A stretch of 17,685 bases of DNA from NCBI GenBank assembly GCA_016782545.1, contig JADHYG010000018.1, forward strand, positions 1-17,685, read 5' to 3'. The notes under the pieces are model-generated. The model worked only from the letters and a program-made list of their open reading frames with translations, searched no databases and was not told the DNA's origin. This DNA is from Candidatus Microgenomates bacterium. GTDB lineage: Bacteria > Patescibacteria > Microgenomatia > JADHYG01. The position numbers and the translations under genes were made by a program. Shown here one piece after another: positions 1 to 7,600 of the stretch (the first letter of the stretch is position 1; each line of letters begins with the position of its first letter).

Positions 1-2
1 CT

Positions 3-1430
3 TTAGTGGTGGCTTTAAGAAAACTTGCTGGAAAAGAAGAAAAATTAAGGAAAGAAAAATCGCGAGTTGATGAGATTCCTTTTGATTCTGCCCAAAAATT
101 CATGGCGGTTGCTGTTTTGGACAGAAAGCAAAAGAAAGCAATTATTAAAGGCGCTCCAGAAACAATTTTCAAAATGTGTACTCTTTCAAAAGAAGAGCAA
201 AAGAAGCTTTTAAAGATAAATGATTATTTGTCAGCTAAAGGTCTTCGGGTTTTAGCAGTAGGAGAGAAAAAATTAACTTCAGAAGAAAAAATGAAAACTC
301 TGAAAAAATATTCTTTTTTGGGATTGATAGGAATGTATGATCCTCCAAGAAAAGAAGTGCCGGAAGCTTTAAAAGTTTGCCAAAAGGCAGGAGTAAGAGT
401 GTTGATGATAACAGGAGACCACAAAAAAACGGCTGAAGCAATCGCCGCTCAAATTGGTTTGACTTCAGAAGGAGTTGTGACAGGAGATGAGATCAATGAT
501 ATGAATGATAGGGAATTTAAGAAGATAGTAAAAAAAGTTAATGTTTTTGCCCGCGTTTCTCCTCAACATAAAGTAAGAATTTTAACTACTCTGCAAAAAC
601 TAGGACATCAGGTTGGAATGACCGGAGATGGAGTTAACGATGCGCCGGCCATTAAAAGGGCTGATGTGGGAATTGCCGTTGGCTCAGGAACAGATTTGAC
701 AAAAGGAATTTCTGACATGATTTTGCTTGATGATGATTTTTCAACCATTCCTAAAGGAATAAGAGAGGGAAGAAGAATATTTTTTAATATTAAAAAGTTT
801 GTTAGATTTTTAATCAGCGCCAATTTTGATGAAATAGCAGAAGTTTTTACTTGTATTTTATTTGGTATTCCTCTTTCCTTTTTACCCTTGCAGATTTTGT
901 GGCTCAATTTAGCCACTGATTCTCTGCCTGCCTTAGCCTTAACCTCTGATGTAGCTGAAAAGGGAATTATGGAAAGAAAGCCCTATTGTCCAAAGGAGGA
1001 AATTTTAAAAGGAGTGATTCCTTTTGCAGTTTTGTGCGCCATTATCGCCTATATTTCTACTTTTGGACTTTTCTTGGTCTCTCTTTATGTATGGAAAATG
1101 CCTTTGATATATGCTAGAACAATGGCTTTTACGGCCACTGTTATGTTTGAATTTTTCTCGGTTTTTGCAATCAGAAGCGAAAAAAGCGCCTTTGAAATTG
1201 GGATTTTTTCCAACAAGTTTTTGTGTCTGTCAGTTATATTGGGAGTGATTGGTCAGCTTTTGGCAATTTATCTTCCTTTGGGACAACAAGTTTTTAAAAC
1301 AATTCCTTTAAATTTGAAAGACTGGATGTTAATTCTATTCTGCTCCTCATCAGGATTTGTTGTTATTGAGGTCTTAAAAGCCATCAAGCAAAAATTTCCC
1401 AAAGCCGGAAAATTTATTCCTACTGGGTAA
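3..1430 (+). CDS. P2-type Ca2+-transporting ATPase, C-terminal part (5' end outside window)
   Basis: This is the 3' part of a P-type cation pump, probably exporting Ca2+ across the plasma membrane at the cost of ATP. The reading frame is open to the left edge, so the GTG at 6 is not taken as the start; the A domain and the phosphorylated DKTGT are upstream. Visible are the nucleotide-binding domain (DEIPFDS, KGAPE), the P domain (MITGD, TGDGVNDAP near residue 205) and the M5-M10 helices. M5 has ANFDE and M6 has NLATD, matching in order the SERCA ligands Asn768/Glu771 and Asn796/Thr799/Asp800; a Glu also sits in the M8-like segment. These point to Ca2+ rather than H+ or Na+/K+. Codon use is AT-rich like most of the window and unlike the second ATPase downstream. 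Family assignment is firm; ion specificity is inferred. Confidence 0.9.
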   Translation, partial: LVVALRKLAGKEEKLRKEKSRVDEIPFDSAQKFMAVAVLDRKQKKAIIKGAPETIFKMCTLSKEEQKKLLKINDYLSAKGLRVLAVGEKKLTSEEKMKTLKKYSFLGLIGMYDPPRKEVPEALKVCQKAGVRVLMITGDHKKTAEAIAAQIGLTSEGVVTGDEINDMNDREFKKIVKKVNVFARVSPQHKVRILTTLQKLGHQVGMTGDGVNDAPAIKRADVGIAVGSGTDLTKGISDMILLDDDFSTIPKGIREGRRIFFNIKKFVRFLISANFDEIAEVFTCILFGIPLSFLPLQILWLNLATDSLPALALTSDVAEKGIMERKPYCPKEEILKGVIPFAVLCAIIAYISTFGLFLVSLYVWKMPLIYARTMAFTATVMFEFFSVFAIRSEKSAFEIGIFSNKFLCLSVILGVIGQLLAIYLPLGQQVFKTIPLNLKDWMLILFCSSSGFVVIEVLKAIKQKFPKAGKFIPTG

Positions 1431-1553
1431 TTTTTAAAAACACTCAAACTGCCCAGTCAATCTAATTCAAGACTCTCTACTCTTACATTTAAAAATGAAC
1501 TATCGATTACAAATCAATATAGAACATGCTATAGGCTAGGTTATTTTCCTAAT

Positions 1554-1572
1554 CGCCAAAAGCGGCTTTTTT
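1554..1572 (+). terminator. Weak intrinsic terminator after the first ATPase
   Basis: A short GC stem (gcc 1555-1557 with ggc 1564-1566, or the alternative cgc/gcg pairing) is followed by six T residues. It lies 124 bases after the first ATPase stop. The stem is only three or four pairs, so this is tentative. The T run is also one arm of a longer inverted repeat ending at 1583. Confidence 0.35.
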
Positions 1573-1601
1573 GGAAAAAAGCCTGACTATTTCGCACTTT
1601 A

Positions 1602-1617
1602 ACAAGAGGGGATACGA
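1602..1617 (+). repeat. Left copy of 16-bp inverted repeat flanking the GC-rich ATPase
   Basis: The sequence acaagaggggatacga is the exact reverse complement of 4902-4917. The two copies face inward and enclose the second ATPase with its terminator-like hairpin, about 3.3 kb in all. Similarity does not extend beyond the 16 bases on either side, and no clear target duplication is seen. The match is read directly; its role as a transposon end is inference. Confidence 0.75.
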
Positions 1618-2054
1618 AATATTCCTTAATAATAAAGATAAAGGCTGGAAATTGATGGCAAGTAAGAAAATGGGTGAGCAGAGAAGAGGAGATAAAGAGA
1701 AAGTTGTGGGAGTGAAAAGAGGATTTTAGCACAAAAGATTTTGGAGCTAAACAAGACTTAGACATATCTCGAGAGTGGCCAAATCGACTCTCCCGGTGTG
1801 AAAAAGCGCTAGAGTCTTGCTTTCACCCCACAACTACAACATCCTCGCTTCTTTTGCTCCGTCAATGCGGAGCCCCACCCCAATTCTTCTATAAAGGCCC
1901 TTTCCTTTCCTCGCTTTAATTTTCCTCTGCTTCTTTCCTCAATATTTCCTCGTCGGTCGGTCAATCTGCGTTGAACCACACGCAGATAGCCGAAAAGCCC
2001 GCGCCGGTAACTCCTCCCGGAGTAAGCCGGACAACTTTCTCAGAAAGGAGAAAA

Positions 2055-4829
2055 ATGAAAGGGGGCAATATGGGTCGATGGCATAATCGATCCATCGGAG
2101 AAGTAGTCAAGGTCTTGGCTACTGATCCTAAAAGGGGGTTGAATCAGGCTGAAGCCTCTCACCGCCTGGTTGAATACGGCTCTAACGAGCTCCGGGAGCT
2201 GCCACGGCCAGGCTTCTGGAGGATGCTGTTGGACCAGTTCAACCAATTCCTGGTGCTGATTCTGATTGTTTCGGCGGCTATCTCTTTCTTCCTGGGCGAG
2301 TACGTGGACTCAGGGGCCATCATGGCCATTGTCATCCTCAACGCCTTCCTAGGCGTCGTTCAGGAGGGCAAAGCCGAGAAGGCCCTGGCCGCTCTGAAGA
2401 AGATGGCTGCCCCCAACGCCCAGGTCGTCCGCGATGGGCACCTGATCATTATCCCCGCCCGTGAAGTGGTACCCGGCGACGTGGTGTTACTGGAGACGGG
2501 CAACTACATTCCGGCCGACGTGCGCCTCATCGAAAGCGCGAATCTGCGTATCGAAGAGGCATCGCTGACGGGCGAGTCAGTGCCAGTGGAGAAAGAGGTC
2601 GACCTGGTGCTCAAAGGGGACCTCCCGTTGGGCGACCGCCGCAACTTAGCCTACATGAGCACGGTGGTCAGCTATGGTCGGGGCAGGGGCGTCGTGGTCA
2701 ACACGGGAATGAGCACCGAGATCGGCCTTATCGCCGAGATGATCCAGTCCTATGGGGAGGAACCGACTCCCCTTCAGGTTAAGCTGGAACAACTGGGCAA
2801 GTGGCTGGGCATCGGCTGCCTGATTGTCTGTGGGATCGTCTTCTTCATCGGTGTCATCCAAGACACCGATCTGGGGATGATCTTCCAGCCAGGCGGCTTG
2901 ATGGCCTACCTGAGTACTTTCAGGGAAACCATCATAGAGATGTTCATGGTGGCGGTCAGTCTGGCCATCGCTGCTGTTCCCGAAGGGCTGCCGGCCGTAG
3001 TCACCATCGTTCTGGCCCTGGGGATGCAGGAGATGATCAAGCGTCATGCCCTGATCCGCAAACTGCCCGCGGTGGAGACTCTGGGCAGCGCCACTGTCAT
3101 CTGCTCCGACAAGACGGGAACCCTCACCCAGGACAAAATGATGGCCGTGCAGATCTACGTTGACCGTACCATTCTCAGCATCAGCGGCGAGGGCTACAAT
3201 CCAGTGGGGGAGTTTAGCGTTGCAGGACGGTCCGTAGGCCTGGAGGGTCCTCCGGGCTCGAACTTATCTCTGCGAGCCGGACTCCTCTGTAACAACGCTG
3301 GGTTGGAACCCGACTCTGAGAGCGATGGCGGTTGGCGTATGGTGGGCGATCCCACCGAGGGAGCGCTGGTGGTAGCCGCAGCCAAGGCTGGCTTTTGGCG
3401 AGAAGAGCTGCAGCAGGATTATCCCCGGCTGGCCGAGATTCCCTTCGACTCCAAGCGCAAGAGGATGACCACTATCCATCCCGACCCCAAATGGGGCGGC
3501 TACGTGGCCTACGTCAAGGGAGCACCTGACATCATCATCGGACTGTGTCAGCAGGTTGTCGAGGACGGCCAGATGAGGCCGTTGACAGATGAGAAGCGTC
3601 AGCGGATCCTCGAGGTCAACGAGGCTTTGACTTCTGATGCTCTGCGGGTGCTGGGAATAGCTTATCGGCCCCTGTCAGAGGTGCCCAGGAACCCGACCGC
3701 CGAGGAAATAGAGAGAGACTTGACCTTTGTCGGTCTCATCGGCATGATTGACCCGGCTCGCCCAGAGGTGAAAGGAGCCATTGAAGTGGCGCGGCAGGCC
3801 GGCATCAAGACGGTGATGATCACAGGCGACTACAAGAACACGGCTGTAGCCATAGCCGACGAGTTGGCCCTGCTCTCGCCAGGAGGGTGCGTGCTGACCG
3901 GCGTCGAGCTCGATCAACTGGACGACGCGATCTTCGCCGAAATGGTCGAGGGAGTGGAGGTTTATGCCAGGGTCTCGCCCCAGCACAAGGTGCGGATCGT
4001 GGAAGCCCTCAAGGAGCGCGGCCACGTGGTGGCCATGACGGGCGATGGAGTCAACGACGCCCCGGCCTTGAAGCGAGCCAACATCGGGGTGGCGATGGGT
4101 ATCACCGGCACCGACGTCGCCAAGGAGACGGCGGACATGGTGCTCACCGATGACAACTACGCTTCCATTGTCTCGGCAGTGGAGACAGGGCGCGTCATCT
4201 ATGCCAACATCCGCAAGTTCGTCTACTATCTGCTCTCCTGCAACGTGGGCGAGATCATGATTATCTTTCTGGCGATGATCGCCGGCTGGCCGGTGCCCCT
4301 GACCCCCATCCTGTTGTTGGTGCTCAACCTGGTAACCGATGGCCTGCCTGCTCTGGCCCTGGGGATGGAGAAGGGAGATCCGGACAGCATGAACTGCCCT
4401 TCCCGTCGGCCGGATGAGTCGGTGATTGATTGCCAGATGGTGTGGAGTATCGCTATCCAGACCGTGGCCATCACCGCCGCCACTCTGACCGCTTTTATCA
4501 TTGGCCTGCGCTGGTTCCCGGATAACCTGGCAGCGGCTCAGACCATGGTCTTCGCCACGCTATCCATCTCGGAGCTCTTCCGAGCCTACACGTCGAGGTC
4601 GGATCGGCACTCACTGTGGACTATCGGGGTTTTCTCTAACAAGTGGATGCAATGGGCGGTGCTGGCCTCACTGATCATCGTGCTGGCTATCATCTACCTG
4701 CCCTTCCTGGATCCCGTCTTCAACACCACCTTCTTGGGTTTGAGGGAGTGGTTGGTCATAGCTCCGCTCATCCTGGTGCCTGCTGCCGCCGCGGAGGCAA
4801 GCAAGTTCTTGCGCCGCCAAGAGGCGTAG
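2055..4829 (+). CDS. SERCA-like P2A Ca2+-transporting ATPase, GC-rich, probably acquired
   Basis: A complete calcium pump of 924 residues, a normal length for bacterial P2A ATPases. I start at ATG 2055 because AAAGGAG lies five bases upstream; the open frame reaches back to a TTG at 1971 without a ribosome site. In order: A-domain TGES (residues 172-175), M4 PEGL (Glu310), the phosphorylated Asp352 in DKTGTLT, KGAPD, TGD, TGDGVNDAP, M5 CNVGE and M6 NLVTDG, with a Glu in M8 (SISE). These match the ligands of both Ca2+ sites of SERCA, so it should pump Ca2+ out of the cytoplasm. Codon use is strongly GC-rich (third positions often G or C) unlike all neighbours, suggesting horizontal transfer, perhaps from a Chloroflexi-like donor (a guess). 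It sits between 16-base inverted repeats and duplicates the function of the ATPase upstream. Confidence 0.95.
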   Translation: MKGGNMGRWHNRSIGEVVKVLATDPKRGLNQAEASHRLVEYGSNELRELPRPGFWRMLLDQFNQFLVLILIVSAAISFFLGEYVDSGAIMAIVILNAFLGVVQEGKAEKALAALKKMAAPNAQVVRDGHLIIIPAREVVPGDVVLLETGNYIPADVRLIESANLRIEEASLTGESVPVEKEVDLVLKGDLPLGDRRNLAYMSTVVSYGRGRGVVVNTGMSTEIGLIAEMIQSYGEEPTPLQVKLEQLGKWLGIGCLIVCGIVFFIGVIQDTDLGMIFQPGGLMAYLSTFRETIIEMFMVAVSLAIAAVPEGLPAVVTIVLALGMQEMIKRHALIRKLPAVETLGSATVICSDKTGTLTQDKMMAVQIYVDRTILSISGEGYNPVGEFSVAGRSVGLEGPPGSNLSLRAGLLCNNAGLEPDSESDGGWRMVGDPTEGALVVAAAKAGFWREELQQDYPRLAEIPFDSKRKRMTTIHPDPKWGGYVAYVKGAPDIIIGLCQQVVEDGQMRPLTDEKRQRILEVNEALTSDALRVLGIAYRPLSEVPRNPTAEEIERDLTFVGLIGMIDPARPEVKGAIEVARQAGIKTVMITGDYKNTAVAIADELALLSPGGCVLTGVELDQLDDAIFAEMVEGVEVYARVSPQHKVRIVEALKERGHVVAMTGDGVNDAPALKRANIGVAMGITGTDVAKETADMVLTDDNYASIVSAVETGRVIYANIRKFVYYLLSCNVGEIMIIFLAMIAGWPVPLTPILLLVLNLVTDGLPALALGMEKGDPDSMNCPSRRPDESVIDCQMVWSIAIQTVAITAATLTAFIIGLRWFPDNLAAAQTMVFATLSISELFRAYTSRSDRHSLWTIGVFSNKWMQWAVLASLIIVLAIIYLPFLDPVFNTTFLGLREWLVIAPLILVPAAAAEASKFLRRQEA

Positions 4830-4836
4830 GAAGAAA

Positions 4837-4897
4837 GGGGAAAAGGGAGCAGTGGTTCCATCGCTTGCGGCGGATGCCGCTGCTCCCCCCTTTCCCC
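4837..4897 (+). terminator. Long GC-rich hairpin after the second ATPase
   Basis: Eight bases after the ATPase stop, gggagcagtgg (4845-4855) pairs with ccgctgctccc (4877-4887), 11 pairs with one G-T wobble. The stem is extended outward by ggggaaa/tttcccc. No T run follows, so it may be a processing or stabilising structure rather than a classical intrinsic terminator. It lies just inside the right inverted repeat and shares the cargo's GC-rich character. Confidence 0.55.
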
Positions 4898-4901
4898 GAA
4901 C

Positions 4902-4917
4902 TCGTATCCCCTCTTGT
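4902..4917 (-). repeat. Right copy of 16-bp inverted repeat
   Basis: The sequence tcgtatcccctcttgt is the perfect reverse complement of 1602-1617. GC-rich DNA stops almost exactly here and AT-rich DNA resumes, so this copy coincides with a composition boundary. Confidence 0.75.
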
Positions 4918-4989
4918 CACTCACAATGAATTTTGTCAAAAATTCCTATAAAATTGAAAAAATTGTCAAAAGGCTGTAATCTTAACAAG

Positions 4990-6423
4990 ATGATTAAGAC
5001 AAAAATTATCGCTACCATTGGTCCGGCTTGTGACAGTCAACAAATGATTGAAAGAATGATTAAAGCAAGCGTTTCTGTTTTTCGTTTTAATACTAAACAT
5101 AACACTTTGAAATGGCATGCTCACAGGATTGAACGGGTCAGGCAGGCCTCGCGCAAACTAGATATCCCCGTTGTCATAATGATTGTTCTACAGGGACCAG
5201 AGCTTCGCATTGGTGCTTTTAAGAATGGGCAAATAAGATTGGATAAGAACGAGATAATTGACTTTGTAAACAGAGAAAAAAGTAGTAGTAAAAAAAATAT
5301 TGTTATTGAGCAGCTTGCGGCAATTAAAGGACTAAAGCCAGGGAGTTTTATTTACTTAGATGATGGTTTTTTGGAAGCAAGGGTGTTAGAAGTTTCTCAT
5401 CAGGGCAGAATAGTAACTGCTAAAATTGTCGAAGGTGGTATTTTAAAGGATAACAAAGGAGTTAACTTTCCGAATACTAATTTGGATTTACCTTCTTTAG
5501 TCAAAAAAGATTTGGAGTTTATCTCCATGCCTGCTCGGCGAGATATTGACTTTTTTTCCTATTCTTTTGTCAGAAACAGAGAAGACATCTTAGAGCTTAG
5601 AAAAATTATTAAACAACAGGGATTATCGGCAAAAATTGTAGCTAAGATAGAAAACAGAAAGTCAATTGACAATTTTGAGGAGATTTTAAAGGAAGCAGAT
5701 GCGATTATGATTGCCCGAGGAGATTTGGGAATTGAGATCTCGCCAGAAGAAGTTCCCTTTTATCAGAAGATGATTATCAAACGCTGTCGGGAAGAAGCAA
5801 AGCCGGTTATCGTTGCTACGCAAATGCTTGAGTCAATGACTAAAAAACCACGGCCGACACGGGCGGAGGTGACAGATGTGGCCAATGCTGTCTATGATGC
5901 AGCTGATGCTTTAATGCTTTCTAACGAGACATCTATCGGTCGGTTTCCTCTGAAAGCAATTAAGATGATGAAAAAGATAATTGAGTTTACTGAGAAAAAA
6001 AGAGAGACACCATCCATTCGCTTTAAACCGAAAAGTTTATCTGAGATGATTGCCTTTTCAGCTCATAAAATTATCGAGGGACAGCTTTTTGAAGAATTTC
6101 TTGAAAAAATTAATATTACCAACTTTGTTGTTTTTACCGATACCGGTACAACGGTGAGATTTTTATCACGTCTGCGACCGTCGATTCCTATTCTGGTCAT
6201 TACCGACGATAAGTGGGTTAGAGATCAGCTTTGTTTATCATATGGCGTTATTCCCTTTTTCCATAAATTTCCCAAGGGCAGTATTCGATCAACTAAATAT
6301 GGCTTGCTGCATTTGAAAAAAAAGGGGGTACTGCAAAAAGGAGATCGAGTGATTACCATTTACGGCAAGCAATGGGGGGTGTCAGGGGAAACTAATACCA
6401 TTAGAGTAGAAGAGGTGGGTTAA
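4990..6423 (+). CDS. pyk: Pyruvate kinase with altered K+ site
   Basis: The glycolytic enzyme making pyruvate and ATP from phosphoenolpyruvate and ADP; 477 residues from ATG 4990, the usual length. I prefer this ATG because the family core IIATIGP follows at once; the frame extends to a TTG at 4933 whose product resembles nothing. No good ribosome site precedes ATG; TTGAAA and TAATCT 17 bases apart (4954-4982) could give a nearly leaderless mRNA. Present are the DDG of the B domain, AKIEN (Lys219, Glu221), ARGDLG (Asp245), ATQMLESM (Thr277) and a full C-terminal domain. Unusual: the usual RxNFSH reads RFNTKH (Ser to Lys36), and DTKGPE reads VLQGPE (66-71), so three of the four K+ ligands and the following Lys are changed. 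Still likely active, possibly K+-independent. Base composition is somewhat GC-richer than the operon downstream. Confidence 0.93.
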   Translation: MIKTKIIATIGPACDSQQMIERMIKASVSVFRFNTKHNTLKWHAHRIERVRQASRKLDIPVVIMIVLQGPELRIGAFKNGQIRLDKNEIIDFVNREKSSSKKNIVIEQLAAIKGLKPGSFIYLDDGFLEARVLEVSHQGRIVTAKIVEGGILKDNKGVNFPNTNLDLPSLVKKDLEFISMPARRDIDFFSYSFVRNREDILELRKIIKQQGLSAKIVAKIENRKSIDNFEEILKEADAIMIARGDLGIEISPEEVPFYQKMIIKRCREEAKPVIVATQMLESMTKKPRPTRAEVTDVANAVYDAADALMLSNETSIGRFPLKAIKMMKKIIEFTEKKRETPSIRFKPKSLSEMIAFSAHKIIEGQLFEEFLEKINITNFVVFTDTGTTVRFLSRLRPSIPILVITDDKWVRDQLCLSYGVIPFFHKFPKGSIRSTKYGLLHLKKKGVLQKGDRVITIYGKQWGVSGETNTIRVEEVG

Positions 6424-6474
6424 AGTTTTTAGGAGGTGAATTTGGAGAAAACTGGAAAGTTACGAAAATAGTGA

Positions 6475-6503
6475 TTGACAGAATTTTCAAGCTTTGCTAG
6501 AAT
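6475..6503 (+). promoter_or_regulatory. Sigma-70-type promoter of the pyrimidine operon
   Basis: A perfect -35 TTGACA (6475-6480) and a -10 TAGAAT (6498-6503) are separated by 17 bases, with TG one base before the -10 box (extended -10). Transcription should start near 6509-6512, exactly at the 5' arm of the hairpin that follows. This is the best promoter in the window and the only strong one before ornithine carbamoyltransferase. Confidence 0.8.
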
Positions 6504-6508
6504 ATAAT

Positions 6509-6545
6509 CCCAGAGGCAAAAAAATAAAAAACTCTGGGTTTTTTT
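6509..6545 (+). terminator. Hairpin plus T7 at the predicted 5' end of the leader
   Basis: cccagag (6509-6515) pairs with ctctggg (6532-6538) around an A-rich 16-base loop and is followed by seven T residues. It could be the terminator of pyruvate kinase. Because the promoter start falls on its first base, it would also form the very 5' end of the pyrimidine transcript, where the U run could act as a UTP-sensitive pause. Confidence 0.6.
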
Positions 6546-6617
6546 ATGGGAATTTTAACTAAAACAATTTTAAATCAGAAAATATTTACAAAGCCGCATC
6601 AGCGGCCTTTTTTCTAG
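6546..6617 (+). CDS. Putative 23-residue leader peptide of the pyrimidine operon
   Basis: ATG at 6546 opens a 23-codon frame beginning MGILTKTILNQ and ending PHQRPFF before TAG at 6615, eleven bases before the next start. It begins directly after the T7 run of the first hairpin and contains the whole second terminator hairpin in its last codons. This recalls Escherichia coli pyrBI, whose leader peptide also spans the attenuator. No clear Shine-Dalgarno sequence precedes the ATG (only TGGG eight bases upstream), which weakens the case. I know no homologue. Confidence 0.35.
   Translation: MGILTKTILNQKIFTKPHQRPFF
6593..6613 (+). terminator. Candidate attenuator just before the first operon gene
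   Basis: gccgc (6593-6597) and gcggc (6602-6606) form a tight GC stem with a four-base loop followed by C and a run of six T. It lies downstream of the promoter and immediately upstream of the AAGGAG ribosome site of the first gene, so any termination here would control the whole operon. That position is what suggests attenuation. Confidence 0.65.
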
Positions 6618-6628
6618 AAGGAGAAAAA

Positions 6629-7597
6629 ATGAAGATAAGACATTTTTTAAGTATTACCGATTTTTCTGCTGAAGAGATAAGAAAGGTATTTCAAATCTCT
6701 CTTAAATTAAAGAAGGAAATAGAGAGAAAAGGAAAGAATAAAGCCATTTTCAAAGGAAAGACAATGGCAATGATTTTTGAGAAGCCATCTTTGAGAACCA
6801 GAATTTCTTTTGAAATTGCCATGACTCAATTAGGAGGACATGCAATTTATCTTGGACCAAATGATATTCAGATGGGAAAAAGAGAAACTTCTTATGATGT
6901 AGGTAAAGTTACTTCCAGTATGGCCGACTTTATTATGGCGCGAACCTTTAAACATGAAAGCATTGAGGAATTAGCCTCTGGATCATCGGTTCCGGTAATT
7001 AATGCTTTATCTGATTTAGAACATCCTTGTCAGATTTTAGCTGATTTTCTAACTATTATTGAAAAAAAAGGAAAGATAGAAGGTTTAAAATTGGCTTATT
7101 TGGGTGATGGAAAAAACAATGTTACCCACTCTTTGGTTTTAGCCTCATCTCTTTTAGGAGGACGCTTTTTTTGTGCTTCACCGAAAGGGTATGGGATGAA
7201 GAAGAAAGTCGTTTCTCTAGCAAAAAAAATCGCTCAAAAAACAAAAGCTACCATTGTCGAAACGACAGATCCAGAAAAAGCAGCTTATCAGGCTGATGTG
7301 CTGATTACTGACACTTGGATAAGTATGGGTAATGAGTTAGAAAGAAAAAAACGATTGAAAATATTCCCTCCTTATCAAGTTAATCAAAAAATAATGAGTT
7401 TATCCAGAAAGGATAGTATTTTTATGCACTGTTTACCTGCCTATCGAGAAAAAGAAGTGAGTTCAGAAGTAATTAATGGGTTTCAGTCGGTTGTTTTTGA
7501 AGAAGCAGAAAATAGATTACATGCTCAAAAAGGATTATTAGTTTTTTTATTTAACAAAGGAGGTCCGTCTTCGCAAAAAGCTACGGCGGGTAAATAG
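6629..7597 (+). CDS. argF: Ornithine carbamoyltransferase
   Basis: Joins carbamoyl phosphate to ornithine to give citrulline, or the reverse in arginine breakdown; cytoplasmic trimer in the family. Start at ATG 6629 follows AAGGAG. Motifs: carbamoyl phosphate loop SLRTR (54-58), HPCQ (132-135), the ornithine SMG loop (232-234) and HCLPAYR (267-273), which separates it from aspartate carbamoyltransferase. Length 322 is slightly long because the final residues (about 313-321) are encoded by a GC-rich hairpin repeat, not a family feature. It is the first gene of the pyrimidine operon, three bases from pyrB. No other arginine gene and no carbamoyl-phosphate synthetase are present, so it may feed carbamoyl phosphate from citrulline to pyrB; that is inference. 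The biosynthetic (argF) and catabolic forms cannot be told apart from sequence alone. Confidence 0.92.
   Translation: MKIRHFLSITDFSAEEIRKVFQISLKLKKEIERKGKNKAIFKGKTMAMIFEKPSLRTRISFEIAMTQLGGHAIYLGPNDIQMGKRETSYDVGKVTSSMADFIMARTFKHESIEELASGSSVPVINALSDLEHPCQILADFLTIIEKKGKIEGLKLAYLGDGKNNVTHSLVLASSLLGGRFFCASPKGYGMKKKVVSLAKKIAQKTKATIVETTDPEKAAYQADVLITDTWISMGNELERKKRLKIFPPYQVNQKIMSLSRKDSIFMHCLPAYREKEVSSEVINGFQSVVFEEAENRLHAQKGLLVFLFNKGGPSSQKATAGK
7565..7589. repeat. GC-rich hairpin repeat forming the C-terminus of ornithine carbamoyltransferase
   Basis: ccgtc (7565-7569) pairs with ggcgg (7585-7589), one pair a wobble, with partial inner pairing around a loop of five A. It encodes a low-complexity tail (PSSQKATAG) beyond the normal end of the enzyme. 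The motif resembles other GGCGG/CCGCC hairpins here (13052, 16081, 16646). Confidence 0.5.
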
Positions 7598-7600
7598 AAA

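Larger units (their letters stand above)
1431..2054. other. Intergenic stretch between the two ATPase genes
   Basis: I see no convincing gene here. It holds a weak terminator-like hairpin, a perfect inverted repeat ggctttttt/aaaaaagcc at 1564-1583, the left 16-base inverted repeat at 1602-1617, and a small stem gagagt/actctc (1771-1776 with 1787-1792). Composition shifts from AT-rich to GC-richer and pyrimidine-rich after about 1770, consistent with entry into foreign DNA. The frame open upstream of 2055 (TTG at 1971) has no ribosome site of its own. A 74-codon minus-strand frame at 1541-1765 resembles no family I know. Confidence 0.5.

Noticed and set aside
1541..1765. A 74-codon minus-strand frame between the ATPases
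   Set aside because: No family resemblance or ribosome site; it spans the inverted repeat and the palindromic T/A run.
1971..2054. Upstream TTG start for the second ATPase
   Set aside because: ATG 2055 has AAAGGAG at ideal spacing, while the TTG has none and the extra residues are not typical of the family.
4933..4989. Upstream TTG start for pyruvate kinase
   Set aside because: The extra residues match nothing, and the family core begins right after ATG 4990.
6504..6519. Resemblance of aatcccagaggc to the PyrR-binding loop consensus of Bacillus pyr leaders
   Set aside because: The spacing between CC and GG is shorter than the consensus, the segment lies at the predicted start site rather than in an anti-antiterminator, and no pyrR is in the window.
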